Of a stretch of 26,027 nt of DNA, positions 1-7,968 are shown in pieces. Position numbers and translations under genes: made by a program. Below the pieces are notes generated by a model. It was not told the DNA's origin, made no database searches, and saw only the letters and a list, made by a program, of their open reading frames with translations. Source of the DNA: Gammaproteobacteria bacterium (GTDB lineage: Bacteria > Pseudomonadota > Gammaproteobacteria > Pseudomonadales > Pseudohongiellaceae); assembly GCA_003514305.1 (NCBI GenBank), contig DORE01000252.1:1-26027 (forward strand), written 5' to 3'. How positions within the stretch are numbered: the first letter of the stretch is position 1; the number at the start of each line of letters is the position of its first letter.

Positions 1-204
1 AAGTTATTCACCATTTCTGAAAATCTTCACGCTTAGGCCTCCCCCCCCCTGCCTCTAGGCAACATCCATGATCGGGTCTCAGCTGTTCAGACAAACGGTA
101 GACGGGCGCGCATTAAGGTCCGCCATACCGTGCCTTGAACCTACTTAGAAAATCTCGGGAACAATTCGGATATGTTCCAGCCTCCTTTAACTTACGTTCC
201 CTAA
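1..204. other. Non-coding left edge with a nine-C tract
   Basis: I see no gene here. The plus frames all hit early stops, and the minus strand gives only very short reading frames. The region lies downstream of the aquaglyceroporin gene (minus strand). A run of nine C at 41-49 is the only notable sequence. No convincing hairpin plus T-run terminator for the aquaporin gene was found. Confidence 0.5.
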
Positions 205-915
205 TTAGAAGGGCAGGAGACGGTAAAGCATTGCTGCGAGGACGCCTCCAACAAGAGGGCCAACCACAGGCACCCAGGCGTAACTCCAATTGTTTGAACC
301 TTTGCCCTCGATAGGTAATATGGCATGTGCTAGCCGTGGCCCTAGGTCTCTGGCAGGGTTGATCGCATAGCCGGTAGTTCCCCCCATACCCAGCCCAATC
401 CCGAGAACCAGCAGGCCTACGGGTAAAGCATCTAAGGCTCCCAAACCGACATCAGGAGCGGCGATGTAAAGCACACCCAAGACCAAAACAAATGTCGCGA
501 TGACTTCACACATCAGATTGACGGGCGTGTTTGGAATGGCAGGTGCGGTACTGAAAACCCCCAGCTTGGTCGCCGGATCTGCGGTGGCAGTGAAATGGTC
601 CTTGAACTGTAGCCAGCAGCACACTGCTCCCAAAAAGGCACCGAACATCTGAGCGGTAAGATACGCAGGCACCATTCCCCACGAAAAACTTCCTGTCGCA
701 GCCAGCCCGAGAGTCACCGCAGGATTAAGGTGGGCTCCACTGACATCTGCCGTAATGAATACCGCAATGAAGACAGCAATTCCCCAACCCCAAGCGATCA
801 CAATCCATCCGCTTTCATGGCCCGCCGTGCCAGTCAGGGAGACATTGGCATTAACGCTGTGTCCGACCAGAACGAGGATAAAAGTGCCAAGTACCTCCCC
901 GAGAAATGCTTCCAT
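205..915 (-). CDS. glpF: MIP-family aquaglyceroporin (glycerol facilitator type)
   Basis: Inner-membrane channel for passive uptake of glycerol and similar small polyols. The 236-residue protein is hydrophobic throughout and carries both half-helix motifs of the family: NPA at residues 64-66 (in SGAHLNPAV) and NPARD at 186-190. The Asp after the second NPAR is typical of glycerol facilitators rather than water-only aquaporins. Trp42 in AWGWG aligns with the selectivity-filter Trp of E. coli GlpF, and Arg189 supplies the filter arginine. The ATG at 913-915 is preceded on the minus strand by an AAGGCAG ribosome-binding site. It is transcribed away from the next gene. No glycerol kinase or glycerol-3-phosphate dehydrogenase lies alongside, so the glycerol assignment rests on residues alone. 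The family is certain; the substrate is likely. Confidence 0.9.
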   Translation of the reverse strand: MEAFLGEVLGTFILVLVGHSVNANVSLTGTAGHESGWIVIAWGWGIAVFIAVFITADVSGAHLNPAVTLGLAATGSFSWGMVPAYLTAQMFGAFLGAVCCWLQFKDHFTATADPATKLGVFSTAPAIPNTPVNLMCEVIATFVLVLGVLYIAAPDVGLGALDALPVGLLVLGIGLGMGGTTGYAINPARDLGPRLAHAILPIEGKGSNNWSYAWVPVVGPLVGGVLAAMLYRLLPF

Positions 916-1312
916 AGCGGCTGCCTTTTATTAAATTTGCTCGATCTCTGCTGCGGGCGAGCATGTCTGAAAGACTACCCTCGCTGCGCTCAAGACCATC
1001 TCTGTTTTGATAATTTTCTTTTAGAACCTAGGTTACTATAGGCAAAATTATTGCTAGCCGCCACTTTCTGCGTTTCTATTTAAGTCGATGTCGGTGGGTC
1101 GCTGTTGGCGCTTTAGGGAGAGCCCTGATGCTCCATTAACAAGGGAGGAGAGCATTAAAACCGCTATTACCGGCTCATGCTGATGCGAGGCTGGACAACC
1201 GCTCTTTGGCCCGCTAGGTTGAAGAAAAAACAAATCGCGTCTGACCCTTCGGTTGAACGCAGAAGAAGTCCCCTCTGGGATAAACAAGCAGCACTGGGAG
1301 AGACAAATATTC
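916..1312. other. Divergent intergenic region, no gene seen
   Basis: About 400 bases separate the start of the aquaglyceroporin (minus) from the FMN enzyme (plus), so promoters for both should lie here. A TACTAT element at 1034-1039 resembles a -10 box for rightward transcription, but no good -35 sits 16-18 bases upstream. The reading frames that cross this stretch overlap real genes, lack ribosome-binding sites and look like shadows. Confidence 0.4.
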
Positions 1313-2563
1313 ATGAAAACCGATTCTGACACAAAGGCCACGATGAACAAGCGTGTTGACCGCAGGGAACTATTGAAGTTCTTAGCTGCCAGCCCGTTAC
1401 TTACCAGCTATTCTGCGTTCGCTCAGGAGGCCGAGGAAGTGCTCGGTGAACGGTTGATGGACCCTTCGGACGTCATTAACGTGTTTGAGATGGAAGCGGT
1501 TGCGCGAAAGAATATTCCGCCCGCACATCTCGGTTACCTAAACACGGGCGTAGACAGTGACAATACGCTAAGGGCCAATCGGGATGGGTTTACCAGATTT
1601 CAGATAAAACCCCGTCGTCTAGTGGATGTAAGTAGGACTGACACGCGGGTCAACATTCTTGGCACTGAAGCGAGTTCGCCGATTTTTCTCTGTCCAGTTG
1701 GCAGTCAAGGGGCCTATCACCCTGAGGCAGAATTGGGTACCGCGCGCGCGGCTGCTGCAAAAGGTCATCACATGGTGCTGTCGACCCAATCTTCGACGGC
1801 TGTAGAGGCTGTTGCCGAAGCTAAGGGTGCGCCCATATGGCATCAGCTTTATCCGACTGACCGCTGGGAGTATACGGTTGCCATGCTAAAGCGCGCTGAG
1901 TCCGCCGGATGCACTGCGGTTTGTTTGACGATTGACTTGCCTGGCGGACGTAATACCGAAACCCTGTCGATAATGATGCGAGAAGATGATAGGACTTGCT
2001 CAAACTGTCATACCGGTCAGGCCAAGCCAATGTTCGAAGGTCTTGATATGCGCGGCGTAGGTTTGAACAATCCAGCTTTGACTTGGGATGTTATCGGACG
2101 CATGAAAGATGTCACTTCAATGAATGTGATCATCAAAGGGGTCGAAGTTGGTGCAGATGCGGCTCTTGCCGTTCAATATGGTGCTGATGGTATCTGGGTC
2201 TCAAACCATGGCGGGCGGGCTACAGAGACTGAGCGGGGGACGATTGAATGTCTGCCCGAGATCGTGGCCGCCGTGAACGGCCGAGTACCCGTTATAGTCG
2301 ACAGTGGATTTCGTCGAGGCACCGACATCTACAAGGCGCTGGCCCTTGGGGCTTCCGCAATAGGGGTTGGTAGGCCTTACTGCTGGGGCCTAGGCGCATT
2401 TGGCCAGGCTGGTGTCGAACGGGTGTTGGACCTACTGAATCGAGAGTTGCTGATCACAATGCGGGGAAGCGGCACGCCGACTATTGCGTCCATCGGTTCT
2501 GACTACGTGCATGATGCCGGCTATCGAGTTCCCCGAGGGAAACTGGGCCGCGAGTTACTCTAG
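1313..2563 (+). CDS. Tat-exported FMN-dependent 2-hydroxy-acid dehydrogenase/oxidase with CxxCH motif
   Basis: Member of the glycolate oxidase / lactate dehydrogenase / lactate 2-monooxygenase family, which oxidises L-2-hydroxy acids to 2-keto acids using FMN. The N-terminus has a twin-arginine signal (DRRELLKFLA, then a hydrophobic stretch ending SAFA), so the enzyme should act in the periplasm. The catalytic His is at residue 299 in SNHGGR, followed by the FMN-phosphate segment DSGFRRGTDIYKALALGA and GVGRPYCWGL. Unusually, residues 229-233 read CSNCH, a c-type haem attachment pattern, in the segment before the last barrel strands. The start at 1313 was chosen because GGGAGAG lies about 10 bases upstream; an ATG at 1343 is also possible and would still keep the Tat motif. 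The amidohydrolase begins 42 bases after the stop, so co-transcription is likely. The substrate is unknown. Confidence 0.88.
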   Translation: MKTDSDTKATMNKRVDRRELLKFLAASPLLTSYSAFAQEAEEVLGERLMDPSDVINVFEMEAVARKNIPPAHLGYLNTGVDSDNTLRANRDGFTRFQIKPRRLVDVSRTDTRVNILGTEASSPIFLCPVGSQGAYHPEAELGTARAAAAKGHHMVLSTQSSTAVEAVAEAKGAPIWHQLYPTDRWEYTVAMLKRAESAGCTAVCLTIDLPGGRNTETLSIMMREDDRTCSNCHTGQAKPMFEGLDMRGVGLNNPALTWDVIGRMKDVTSMNVIIKGVEVGADAALAVQYGADGIWVSNHGGRATETERGTIECLPEIVAAVNGRVPVIVDSGFRRGTDIYKALALGASAIGVGRPYCWGLGAFGQAGVERVLDLLNRELLITMRGSGTPTIASIGSDYVHDAGYRVPRGKLGRELL

Positions 2564-2590
2564 TCGCATAGTATTTTGAATTCTTGATCA

Positions 2591-2599
2591 GGGGGGGGG
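2591..2599 (+). promoter_or_regulatory. G9 homopolymer acting as ribosome-binding site
   Basis: Nine consecutive G sit six bases before the GTG start at 2606, where a Shine-Dalgarno sequence is expected. The tract can pair with the pyrimidine-rich 16S tail. Such tracts are prone to slippage. Confidence 0.45.
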
Positions 2600-2605
2600 T
2601 AACGT

Positions 2606-3946
2606 GTGCAACGAGCTCTTTTAGGTTTGCTGTCAGCAGTTTTCTGCTCTTTCGTTAGCGCTCAGGCTGACAGTCAATGGAAAATCATTCATGCGGGCTT
2701 CCTTCTGGCTGATGCTCGAGAGGAAGTGCGAACAGAACAGAGCATCATTGTCCGAAATAGCGTTATCGTGGACGTGCTTGACGGCTATGTCGCGCCCGGC
2801 CAAGTCAGCGGGGCAGCGAACGCGCAGGTAATTGACCTGAGTAACCAGTTTGTTTTGCCCGGGCTGATTGACTCTCATACCCATATATTAAGCCAACAGG
2901 AGCCTAACTCTCGCGAGATTCGTGTGACTCGTAGCGATGAGCTGAGCACTCTGATGGGGTATGAGTTTGGGATGCGCACCCTTCGCGCCGGTTTCACAAC
3001 GATCCGAAACGTAGGTGGCGCGAGAAACGCCATCTTTGCTTTGCGTGATGCCATAGATCAGGGCATCGTGATGGGGCCGCGCATCAAAGCGGCAGGCCAA
3101 GCAATCACGCCGACCGGTGGTCATGGTGATGGGGGTGGGTTCCGCGATGACATATTCCCGCATCCACATACCGGAGTATGCGATGGAGTGACAGAGTGTC
3201 GGAAAGCTGTCCGCACGCAGGTGAAGTTCGGTGCTGATCACATAAAATACGTCGCCACTGGGGGAGTGCTAAGTCTGACAGCCACTGGTACTGAACAGCA
3301 GTTCACCGATGAAGAGCAAATAGCGCTGGTGCAGGCAGCACACGCGATGGGGCGCAAAGTAGCGGCCCATGCGCATGGGAAAACTGGCATGATGGCTGCT
3401 CTTCTAGCCGGTGTGGACTCTATTGAGCATGGCTCTTATCTCGATGAGGAAGTCGCCAATTTATTTGTGCGAACTGGCGCCTATTTGGTCCCTACTTTGA
3501 TCGCGGGGTATACGGTTGAAAGGATTGCGACTGAGCAACCTGAGTTTTTTACCCCTGCGGTCAGGCAAAAGGCTCTTGAAGTCGGACCCATCATGCGAAA
3601 TGCCTTGCGGATCGCCCATGAGCGGGGAGTGAAAATCGCCTACGGGACCGATGCTGGTGTTAATGATCACGGCACGAACGCCTTTGAAGCGGTCTTAATG
3701 GCTGAAGCGGGCATGCCAGCACGAGAAATCCTGATAGCTGCAACGGTGAACGCAGCCGACCTGATGGGCCTTACTCAACTGACAGGGACGATCGAAGTTG
3801 GAAAGGATGCGGACATACTTGCGGTTGGAAGTAATCCACTGGAGGATATCTCGGCCCTGATGCAGCCCACGTTCGTCATGGCTCGCGGCAATGGAATCAA
3901 CCTGGCTGTTCCGCCGGTGGACCTGTTCCCTTGGCCGGATCTGTGA
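2606..3946 (+). CDS. Exported metal-dependent amidohydrolase (imidazolonepropionase / Xaa-Pro dipeptidase-like)
   Basis: Binuclear-metal hydrolase of the amidohydrolase superfamily, close to the branch containing Xaa-Pro and Xaa-Arg carboxypeptidases. Metal ligands are visible in the expected order: His91 and His93 in DSHTH, Lys214 (the usual carboxylated lysine) in HIKYVATGG, His255 in AHAHG, His275 in SIEHG and Asp349 in YGTDAG. The C-terminal strand GKDADILAVGSNPLEDI is typical of the family. Residues 1-22 form a Sec signal peptide (LLGLLSAVFCSFVSA), so the enzyme works in the periplasm or outside. Translation starts at GTG 2606 behind the G9 tract. It follows the FMN enzyme closely and may share its transcript. 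Hydrolysis of a peptide or cyclic amide to feed uptake is an inference; the true substrate cannot be read from sequence. Confidence 0.87.
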   Translation: MQRALLGLLSAVFCSFVSAQADSQWKIIHAGFLLADAREEVRTEQSIIVRNSVIVDVLDGYVAPGQVSGAANAQVIDLSNQFVLPGLIDSHTHILSQQEPNSREIRVTRSDELSTLMGYEFGMRTLRAGFTTIRNVGGARNAIFALRDAIDQGIVMGPRIKAAGQAITPTGGHGDGGGFRDDIFPHPHTGVCDGVTECRKAVRTQVKFGADHIKYVATGGVLSLTATGTEQQFTDEEQIALVQAAHAMGRKVAAHAHGKTGMMAALLAGVDSIEHGSYLDEEVANLFVRTGAYLVPTLIAGYTVERIATEQPEFFTPAVRQKALEVGPIMRNALRIAHERGVKIAYGTDAGVNDHGTNAFEAVLMAEAGMPAREILIAATVNAADLMGLTQLTGTIEVGKDADILAVGSNPLEDISALMQPTFVMARGNGINLAVPPVDLFPWPDL

Positions 3947-4146
3947 ATTTGCCCCAGGATCAACGCACATTAGGAACCCTTGGCGGAGTCTCAAAGCCAG
4001 CTTTCCGAATTATTCGTTTGCGGTAGGCGTAGCAGTGCTGTTTTCCTGGTTTTTATTGGTTAATAATCCCTTGAGATCCTAAATCGAGCACTGTAGACAA
4101 CGAATGCGGGATTGTTGTGGTTATGCTGTCACTCAGGAGGTGAGGG

Positions 4147-4248
4147 ATGGAGAGCGTACTTGGAGCACAATTATGGAATTCGACAACGTCGTGCTTGGAA
4201 GGCGAAGCATTCGCGGCTACTTACCTAAGCCGGTTCCCAAGGCCTTAA
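4147..4248 (+). other. Possible overlapping leader ORF with a strong Shine-Dalgarno
   Basis: An ATG at 4147 sits six bases after a perfect AGGAGG (4135-4140) and opens a 33-codon frame that ends at TAA 4246-4248, inside the nitroreductase gene in another frame. The peptide resembles nothing I know. It could be a translated leader that tunes nitroreductase expression, or a chance match. Confidence 0.25.
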
Positions 4249-4853
4249 TTGAAGAAGTTCTTGGGATCGCAATGAGGGCGCCGACATCGCTGAACACCCA
4301 GCCGTGGAATTTTTACGTGGTGGCAGGAGAGGTTCTGGACAGAATAAGGGCCGGTAACACCGAGAGGAATCTTGCCGGTGTCCCCGACTCTCGTGAATTC
4401 AGAAATCATGGTGCTTACGAGGGCGTGCATCGCGAGCGGCAGATTGGCATTGCTAAACAGCTTTTCCAAGTGATGGGCATCGAGCGGCACGACAAGGACG
4501 CACGTCAAGACTGGGTGCTGCGGGGATTTCGCCAATTCGATGCACCGGTATCCGTTGTTGTGACCTATGATCGATCAATACACGGTGGTGATATTGCGCC
4601 ATTTGATTGTGGGGGGGTGACAAACGCGTTGGTCAATGCAGCCTGGTCTCGCGGCTTGGGTTGCGTCATCAACAGCCAGGGCATCATGCAATCGCCGGTT
4701 GTTCGTGAACACGCGAATATTCCCGATGATCAGATAATCATGATTTGTGTGGCGATGGGATATCCAGATGAAGATTTTCCTGCTAACGAAGTTGTTTCGG
4801 AGCGCAAATCCGTGGACGAAGCTGCAAATTTTGTCGGGTTTGACGAAGTCTGA
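4173..4853 (+). CDS. Nitroreductase-family FMN oxidoreductase
   Basis: Cytosolic NAD(P)H:FMN oxidoreductase of the nitroreductase fold, 226 residues. The N-terminal block RRSIRGYLPKPVP followed by APTSLNTQPWNFYVV is the standard FMN-phosphate-binding signature, and the C-terminal region GLGCVINSQGIM and VAMGYPDED matches the usual flavin-contact and dimer segment. No signal peptide is present. The start at 4173 is chosen because the family alignment begins at EFDNVV; GGAG lies 8 bases upstream. The frame stays open to an ATG at 4104, which would add 23 residues of non-family sequence. A stronger Shine-Dalgarno (AGGAGG, 4135-4140) actually fits an out-of-frame ATG at 4147, described separately. 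Members reduce nitroaromatics, quinones or enones; the physiological substrate is unknown. Glucokinase follows after 67 bases. Confidence 0.88.
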   Translation: MEFDNVVLGRRSIRGYLPKPVPKALIEEVLGIAMRAPTSLNTQPWNFYVVAGEVLDRIRAGNTERNLAGVPDSREFRNHGAYEGVHRERQIGIAKQLFQVMGIERHDKDARQDWVLRGFRQFDAPVSVVVTYDRSIHGGDIAPFDCGGVTNALVNAAWSRGLGCVINSQGIMQSPVVREHANIPDDQIIMICVAMGYPDEDFPANEVVSERKSVDEAANFVGFDEV

Positions 4854-4920
4854 GCGTGCAGTTTCATGCAGAGATTGAGTGATGTTAAGACCCTAAACCT
4901 CTCCGGGAGGGAATTGAGCT

Positions 4921-5886
4921 ATGTCTGAATCGACTATTCTCTTGGGCGACATTGGTGGGACTCACGCCAGATTCGCTCTAGCTTGCGATAACCGGGTAGG
5001 ATATGAATTAGAGCGGGTCTTTAGGTGCGATAATTTTGCGTCGGCTGAGTCAGCGATCCAGCAATATCTTGAGGGAGTCTCAGCGCCTTCAGTCAGGTCA
5101 GCGTGTCTTGCCGTGGCAGGGCCCGTAGCCACGGGAAAAGCGAGCCTGACCAACAATCACTGGTTCTTTGATGAAGAAGGCGTGCGAGCCGCACTTGGCT
5201 GCGAAAAAGTCAAACTCCTAAATGACTTTGAAGCTGCGGCTCTGGGACTGGCTTACCTTGGCCCAGCTGACTTGACTCCAGTTGGGGAAGCGAAATTACC
5301 AGATCTGCGTCAGGCAGAATATGTTGTGGCGGTTGTGGGGCCCGGCACCGGTTTCGGGGCTGCTACTTTGATTAAACGCGACGGCAGGCTTACTTCTTTG
5401 AGTGGAGAGGCTGGACATGTTGGGTTTGCTCCAGAGAGCCCTCTGCAGGTTGAGCTGCTCGCCAGCCTAGCGGATCAGTTTGGTCGAGTGTCGGTTGAGC
5501 GCCTAGTTTCCGGCTCGGGCCTGGTCAATATCTTTAATTTTCTCGCAACTCGTAGCAAGGCTAAAACCGGGCATTTTGATGCAGCGGCGATTTTTTTGAA
5601 GGCTAAAAGGGATCAAACTGCGCAGAAAGCTGTAGCACTTTTTTTTGAGCTGTTGGGGCAGGCGGCAGGTAATTTTGTGTTGGCTACAGGGTCCTTTGAC
5701 GGGCTGTTTATCGCCGGTGGGATAGTCCAAAGGTATCCAGAACTTCTCCACAACAGCACTTTTAGGTCTGGCTTTGAAAAAAAGGGACGCCACAGTGAGT
5801 TGATGCGAGCCATCCCGACGGTTTTAGTTCGTCATCCGTTGCCAGGACTTCTGGGCGCGGCCGCGGCCGCCAAGAACTGGCACTGA
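4921..5886 (+). CDS. glk: Glucokinase
   Basis: ATP-dependent glucokinase of the E. coli Glk type, catalysing glucose to glucose-6-phosphate in the cytosol. The 321 residues match the usual length. The N-terminal phosphate-1 loop LLGDIGGTHARFAL is diagnostic and distinguishes it from ROK kinases. The sugar-binding and catalytic segment KLLNDFEAAALGL contains the catalytic Asp, and GPGTGFGAA, LSGEAGHVGFAP and the C-terminal GLFIAGGIVQRYPELL complete the family pattern. Start ATG 4921 has GGGAGGG about 10 bases upstream. The expected neighbours of a sugar operon (Edd, Eda, Zwf) are absent. The upstream nitroreductase is on the same strand but functionally unrelated. Confidence 0.95.
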   Translation: MSESTILLGDIGGTHARFALACDNRVGYELERVFRCDNFASAESAIQQYLEGVSAPSVRSACLAVAGPVATGKASLTNNHWFFDEEGVRAALGCEKVKLLNDFEAAALGLAYLGPADLTPVGEAKLPDLRQAEYVVAVVGPGTGFGAATLIKRDGRLTSLSGEAGHVGFAPESPLQVELLASLADQFGRVSVERLVSGSGLVNIFNFLATRSKAKTGHFDAAAIFLKAKRDQTAQKAVALFFELLGQAAGNFVLATGSFDGLFIAGGIVQRYPELLHNSTFRSGFEKKGRHSELMRAIPTVLVRHPLPGLLGAAAAAKNWH

Positions 5887-5926
5887 TAGGACTGCTGGTT
5901 TTGTGACCATTGTAATATCCATTCGT

Positions 5927-6355
5927 ATGTGTAGACTCTACTCAGTGTTCAGGTTAACTATTCATTATCTGGTTTTGCTTTCGTTGGTTGCGCCGTTCAA
6001 TTCAGGGGCAGCGGAATGGATGTCCTTGAGTATGAGTGAAAACGGTGAATTGCGAGCGATGCTGAGCGTTATGGCCAGTAGCGGACACCATGCTACGACA
6101 CCAGATATCCACCGACACTCTGATCATGCCGATCAAAGCGAACCTATCGCTCACCAGCATGAGCCTCAAGGCGATGGGCACAGTGAGCAAGACTGTGAAT
6201 CTGAGTGTCTCTCGTGTTCTAACCACTGCTCCAACCTAGCCTTGCCGGGACGCCGTTACGAGAGCCAAATCACTGGCCGGCTCTATGGCTCATCCCATGT
6301 CTATTACTTGTCACGCTTTGTTGACCCTCTTCTGCGTCCACCCATCTCCGTCTAA
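5927..6355 (+). CDS. Exported His/Cys-rich small protein, possible metal binder
   Basis: Hypothetical protein of 142 residues (150 if a GTG at 5903 is used). An N-terminal signal peptide (hydrophobic LVLLSLVAPFNSGAA) is followed by a segment rich in His, Asp and Glu (HRHSDHADQ, HQHEPQGDGH) and then a cysteine cluster CxxxCxxCxxxC at residues 98-109 of the longer form, with a His inside it. The architecture recalls DUF2946-type envelope proteins found near metal transporters, but I cannot assign it to a named family with certainty. No strong ribosome-binding site is visible for either start. Binding of copper or another soft metal is an inference from composition and from the TlpA and CDCC genes downstream. 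It lies closely behind glk. Confidence 0.65.
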   Translation: MCRLYSVFRLTIHYLVLLSLVAPFNSGAAEWMSLSMSENGELRAMLSVMASSGHHATTPDIHRHSDHADQSEPIAHQHEPQGDGHSEQDCESECLSCSNHCSNLALPGRRYESQITGRLYGSSHVYYLSRFVDPLLRPPISV

Positions 6356-6566
6356 GCGGAACTAACCAAGCTTCCCAGATCTTACTAAACCCCAGTCAAC
6401 AAATGCCCCTATAGGGAGTTGATACGTCTCTCGCGTGTTGCCTTCGGGACTTGTGGCTGGTGAACTTCAAACTCCATAGATCACTGGGAAAATAACAGCA
6501 CAAGTCTTTTTAGCGGCTAATTCAGGAATAAGACTTGTTTATTAAGAGTCTGATGGAAAAGCGCCT
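6356..6566. promoter_or_regulatory. Intergenic leader with a 9-bp inverted repeat (6500-6538)
   Basis: No gene is visible. ACAAGTCTT at 6500-6508 is repeated inverted as AAGACTTGT at 6530-6538 with a 21-base loop, ending 28 bases before the next start codon and followed by a T-rich stretch. It could be an operator or a leader hairpin of the barrel gene. Chance occurrence is not excluded. Confidence 0.35.
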
Positions 6567-7694
6567 ATGTCATTCGAACGAGTTGTCGCAAGACTTCGCA
6601 TCAAAACAATCGTTCTGATTTTTTGGGGGGGGATGCTGAGTTCCCTTATGTTGAGCACATCACCTGCTCGGGGACAAAGCGATGACAGTTTGGACCTGCC
6701 AAGTATGCGCCGCGCGCTAGGCAGGTCTGGACTGAGGAGGAGTATTGCTCTTGATGCGCCCATTGGGGCACTTCTTATGAGGAATAACACTTATCGCGTT
6801 GGAAAGCTCTCTTCTGCGGCCAACACAGGTTTATCAAGCAGTGGAAAATTTACTTCTTCAAGTGCAATTGGTCAGTTCAATTCTGTGCTAGAAATCAGGC
6901 ACACGAGCGATACTGCCTATTTTTTGAAGACGACAGCCAGACACGTCGACTTCGAGGTATCCGATCTGCTCAAAGCCAGCGTCAAGCGCCTCGATTTGGG
7001 TGTCATGGCTATGCGCAAAAGCCGCGCTAAAAACACGCAATATCTTGGTCTCAGTGTAATTTCTGAAGACAATACTGGCCGGCCGCAATTCGTTGACGGC
7101 TTTAGAATTGGGAATGGTGTCGGATTAAGGCTAGAAGGCGGGGCGCAAATTTCCGAAACCTGGGCAGTCTCATTCAGAACAGAATTTCTGAACTGGCATG
7201 GTGAAAATAGAATTAATCGGCCAAACTTAAAACCCCAGCCGATTACAAACCCTGTAGACAATGGCCGGATAATTTCTAATGTCGATATTATAAAGGCGTC
7301 TAATTCGCTTGGGGGGCGGGGGCAATGGCGCACAGGCATGCATTACTTATCAAACCGATTTGAGCCGCAGCAGAACAACTTTGGCGTGACGGTTAGGGAG
7401 CCGTTTGGAGACCATGAGCGGCTGGGTTTTATTAGAACCGGCTATCTGCAAATGTGGCCCCTTGCTCATATCCCTGGTGTGACGGCTTACGTCGAGGCAA
7501 ATCTTGATAGAGAGTTTGAAAATAATATGGACCAATTTCTTTCAGACAGAACAATTTTCTCTGCAAAGTTGGGGGTGAATTGGGCCTTTGCTCCTTCACG
7601 GCAGCTCCTGCTTGAATGGCAAAGATTCAATGGTATTAATCGTATTAGGACCCGAAATGGCCTTTTGATGACGATCCTTCTTGATGACCTTTAG
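6567..7694 (+). CDS. Probable outer-membrane beta-barrel protein, unknown function
   Basis: Unrecognised 375-residue exported protein. The N-terminus has basic residues, a hydrophobic core (IKTIVLIFWGGMLSSLML) and a likely cleavage after SPARG or nearby. The rest lacks long hydrophobic helices and shows alternating polar and apolar residues with many Gly, Asn and aromatic positions. Segments such as VGLRLEGGAQ, AVSFRTEFLNW, FGVTVREPFG and FSAKLGVNWAFAP look like barrel strands. The C-terminus ends in a hydrophobic strand (GLLMTILLDDL) rather than the classic terminal Phe. An eight-G run at 6625-6632 lies in the signal-peptide codons, where slippage would abolish export. The start at 6567 has GGAAAAG upstream. 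It sits between the His/Cys-rich protein and the TlpA gene; an envelope role is likely but no substrate can be named. Confidence 0.6.
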   Translation: MSFERVVARLRIKTIVLIFWGGMLSSLMLSTSPARGQSDDSLDLPSMRRALGRSGLRRSIALDAPIGALLMRNNTYRVGKLSSAANTGLSSSGKFTSSSAIGQFNSVLEIRHTSDTAYFLKTTARHVDFEVSDLLKASVKRLDLGVMAMRKSRAKNTQYLGLSVISEDNTGRPQFVDGFRIGNGVGLRLEGGAQISETWAVSFRTEFLNWHGENRINRPNLKPQPITNPVDNGRIISNVDIIKASNSLGGRGQWRTGMHYLSNRFEPQQNNFGVTVREPFGDHERLGFIRTGYLQMWPLAHIPGVTAYVEANLDREFENNMDQFLSDRTIFSAKLGVNWAFAPSRQLLLEWQRFNGINRIRTRNGLLMTILLDDL

Positions 7695-7968
7695 CGTTCT
7701 GGCAGCGATTTTACGCGATGTTTAAACCCTTTGAGGGTTCCCGGGGGAACGCCATGCCGCGGCCTCTTGTGGTTTGAGTCAAAACTTTTTGCAGTGGTGA
7801 TTGATCAGAAATGATCTGAATTAAATAACTCGAACTTGAACGATGCTAACAATTCCGTGAGACTGTTCTCGTTTAAAGAAAATTTACCAAGCGGCTGCAG
7901 CCCTGACTGGGCCCAGCGCTGTTCGAAGGTTGTGGGACCAAGCTGCGGTTCCGAGAGGGAAAAGATTC
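7695..7968. terminator. Intergenic region with two overlapping hairpins (7725-7750)
   Basis: AACCCT and AGGGTT (7725-7739) form a 6-bp stem with a three-base loop. GTTCC and GGAAC (7737-7750) can form a second, overlapping stem. No T-run follows, so this is at best a weak or Rho-assisted terminator of the barrel gene, or an attenuator. The rest up to the TlpA start shows no gene. Confidence 0.3.

Noticed and set aside
730..1041. A plus-strand frame overlapping the aquaporin start and intergenic gap
   Set aside because: Most of it is the antisense of conserved aquaporin codons, with no ribosome-binding site or family match.
1054..1350. A 98-codon minus-strand frame in the gap before the FMN enzyme
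   Set aside because: It runs antisense into the Tat signal of the FMN enzyme, has no family features and no visible ribosome-binding site.
6917..7339. A 140-codon minus-strand frame inside the barrel gene
   Set aside because: It is antisense to the better frame with a signal peptide and its content is Ser/Arg/Pro-rich, typical of a shadow.
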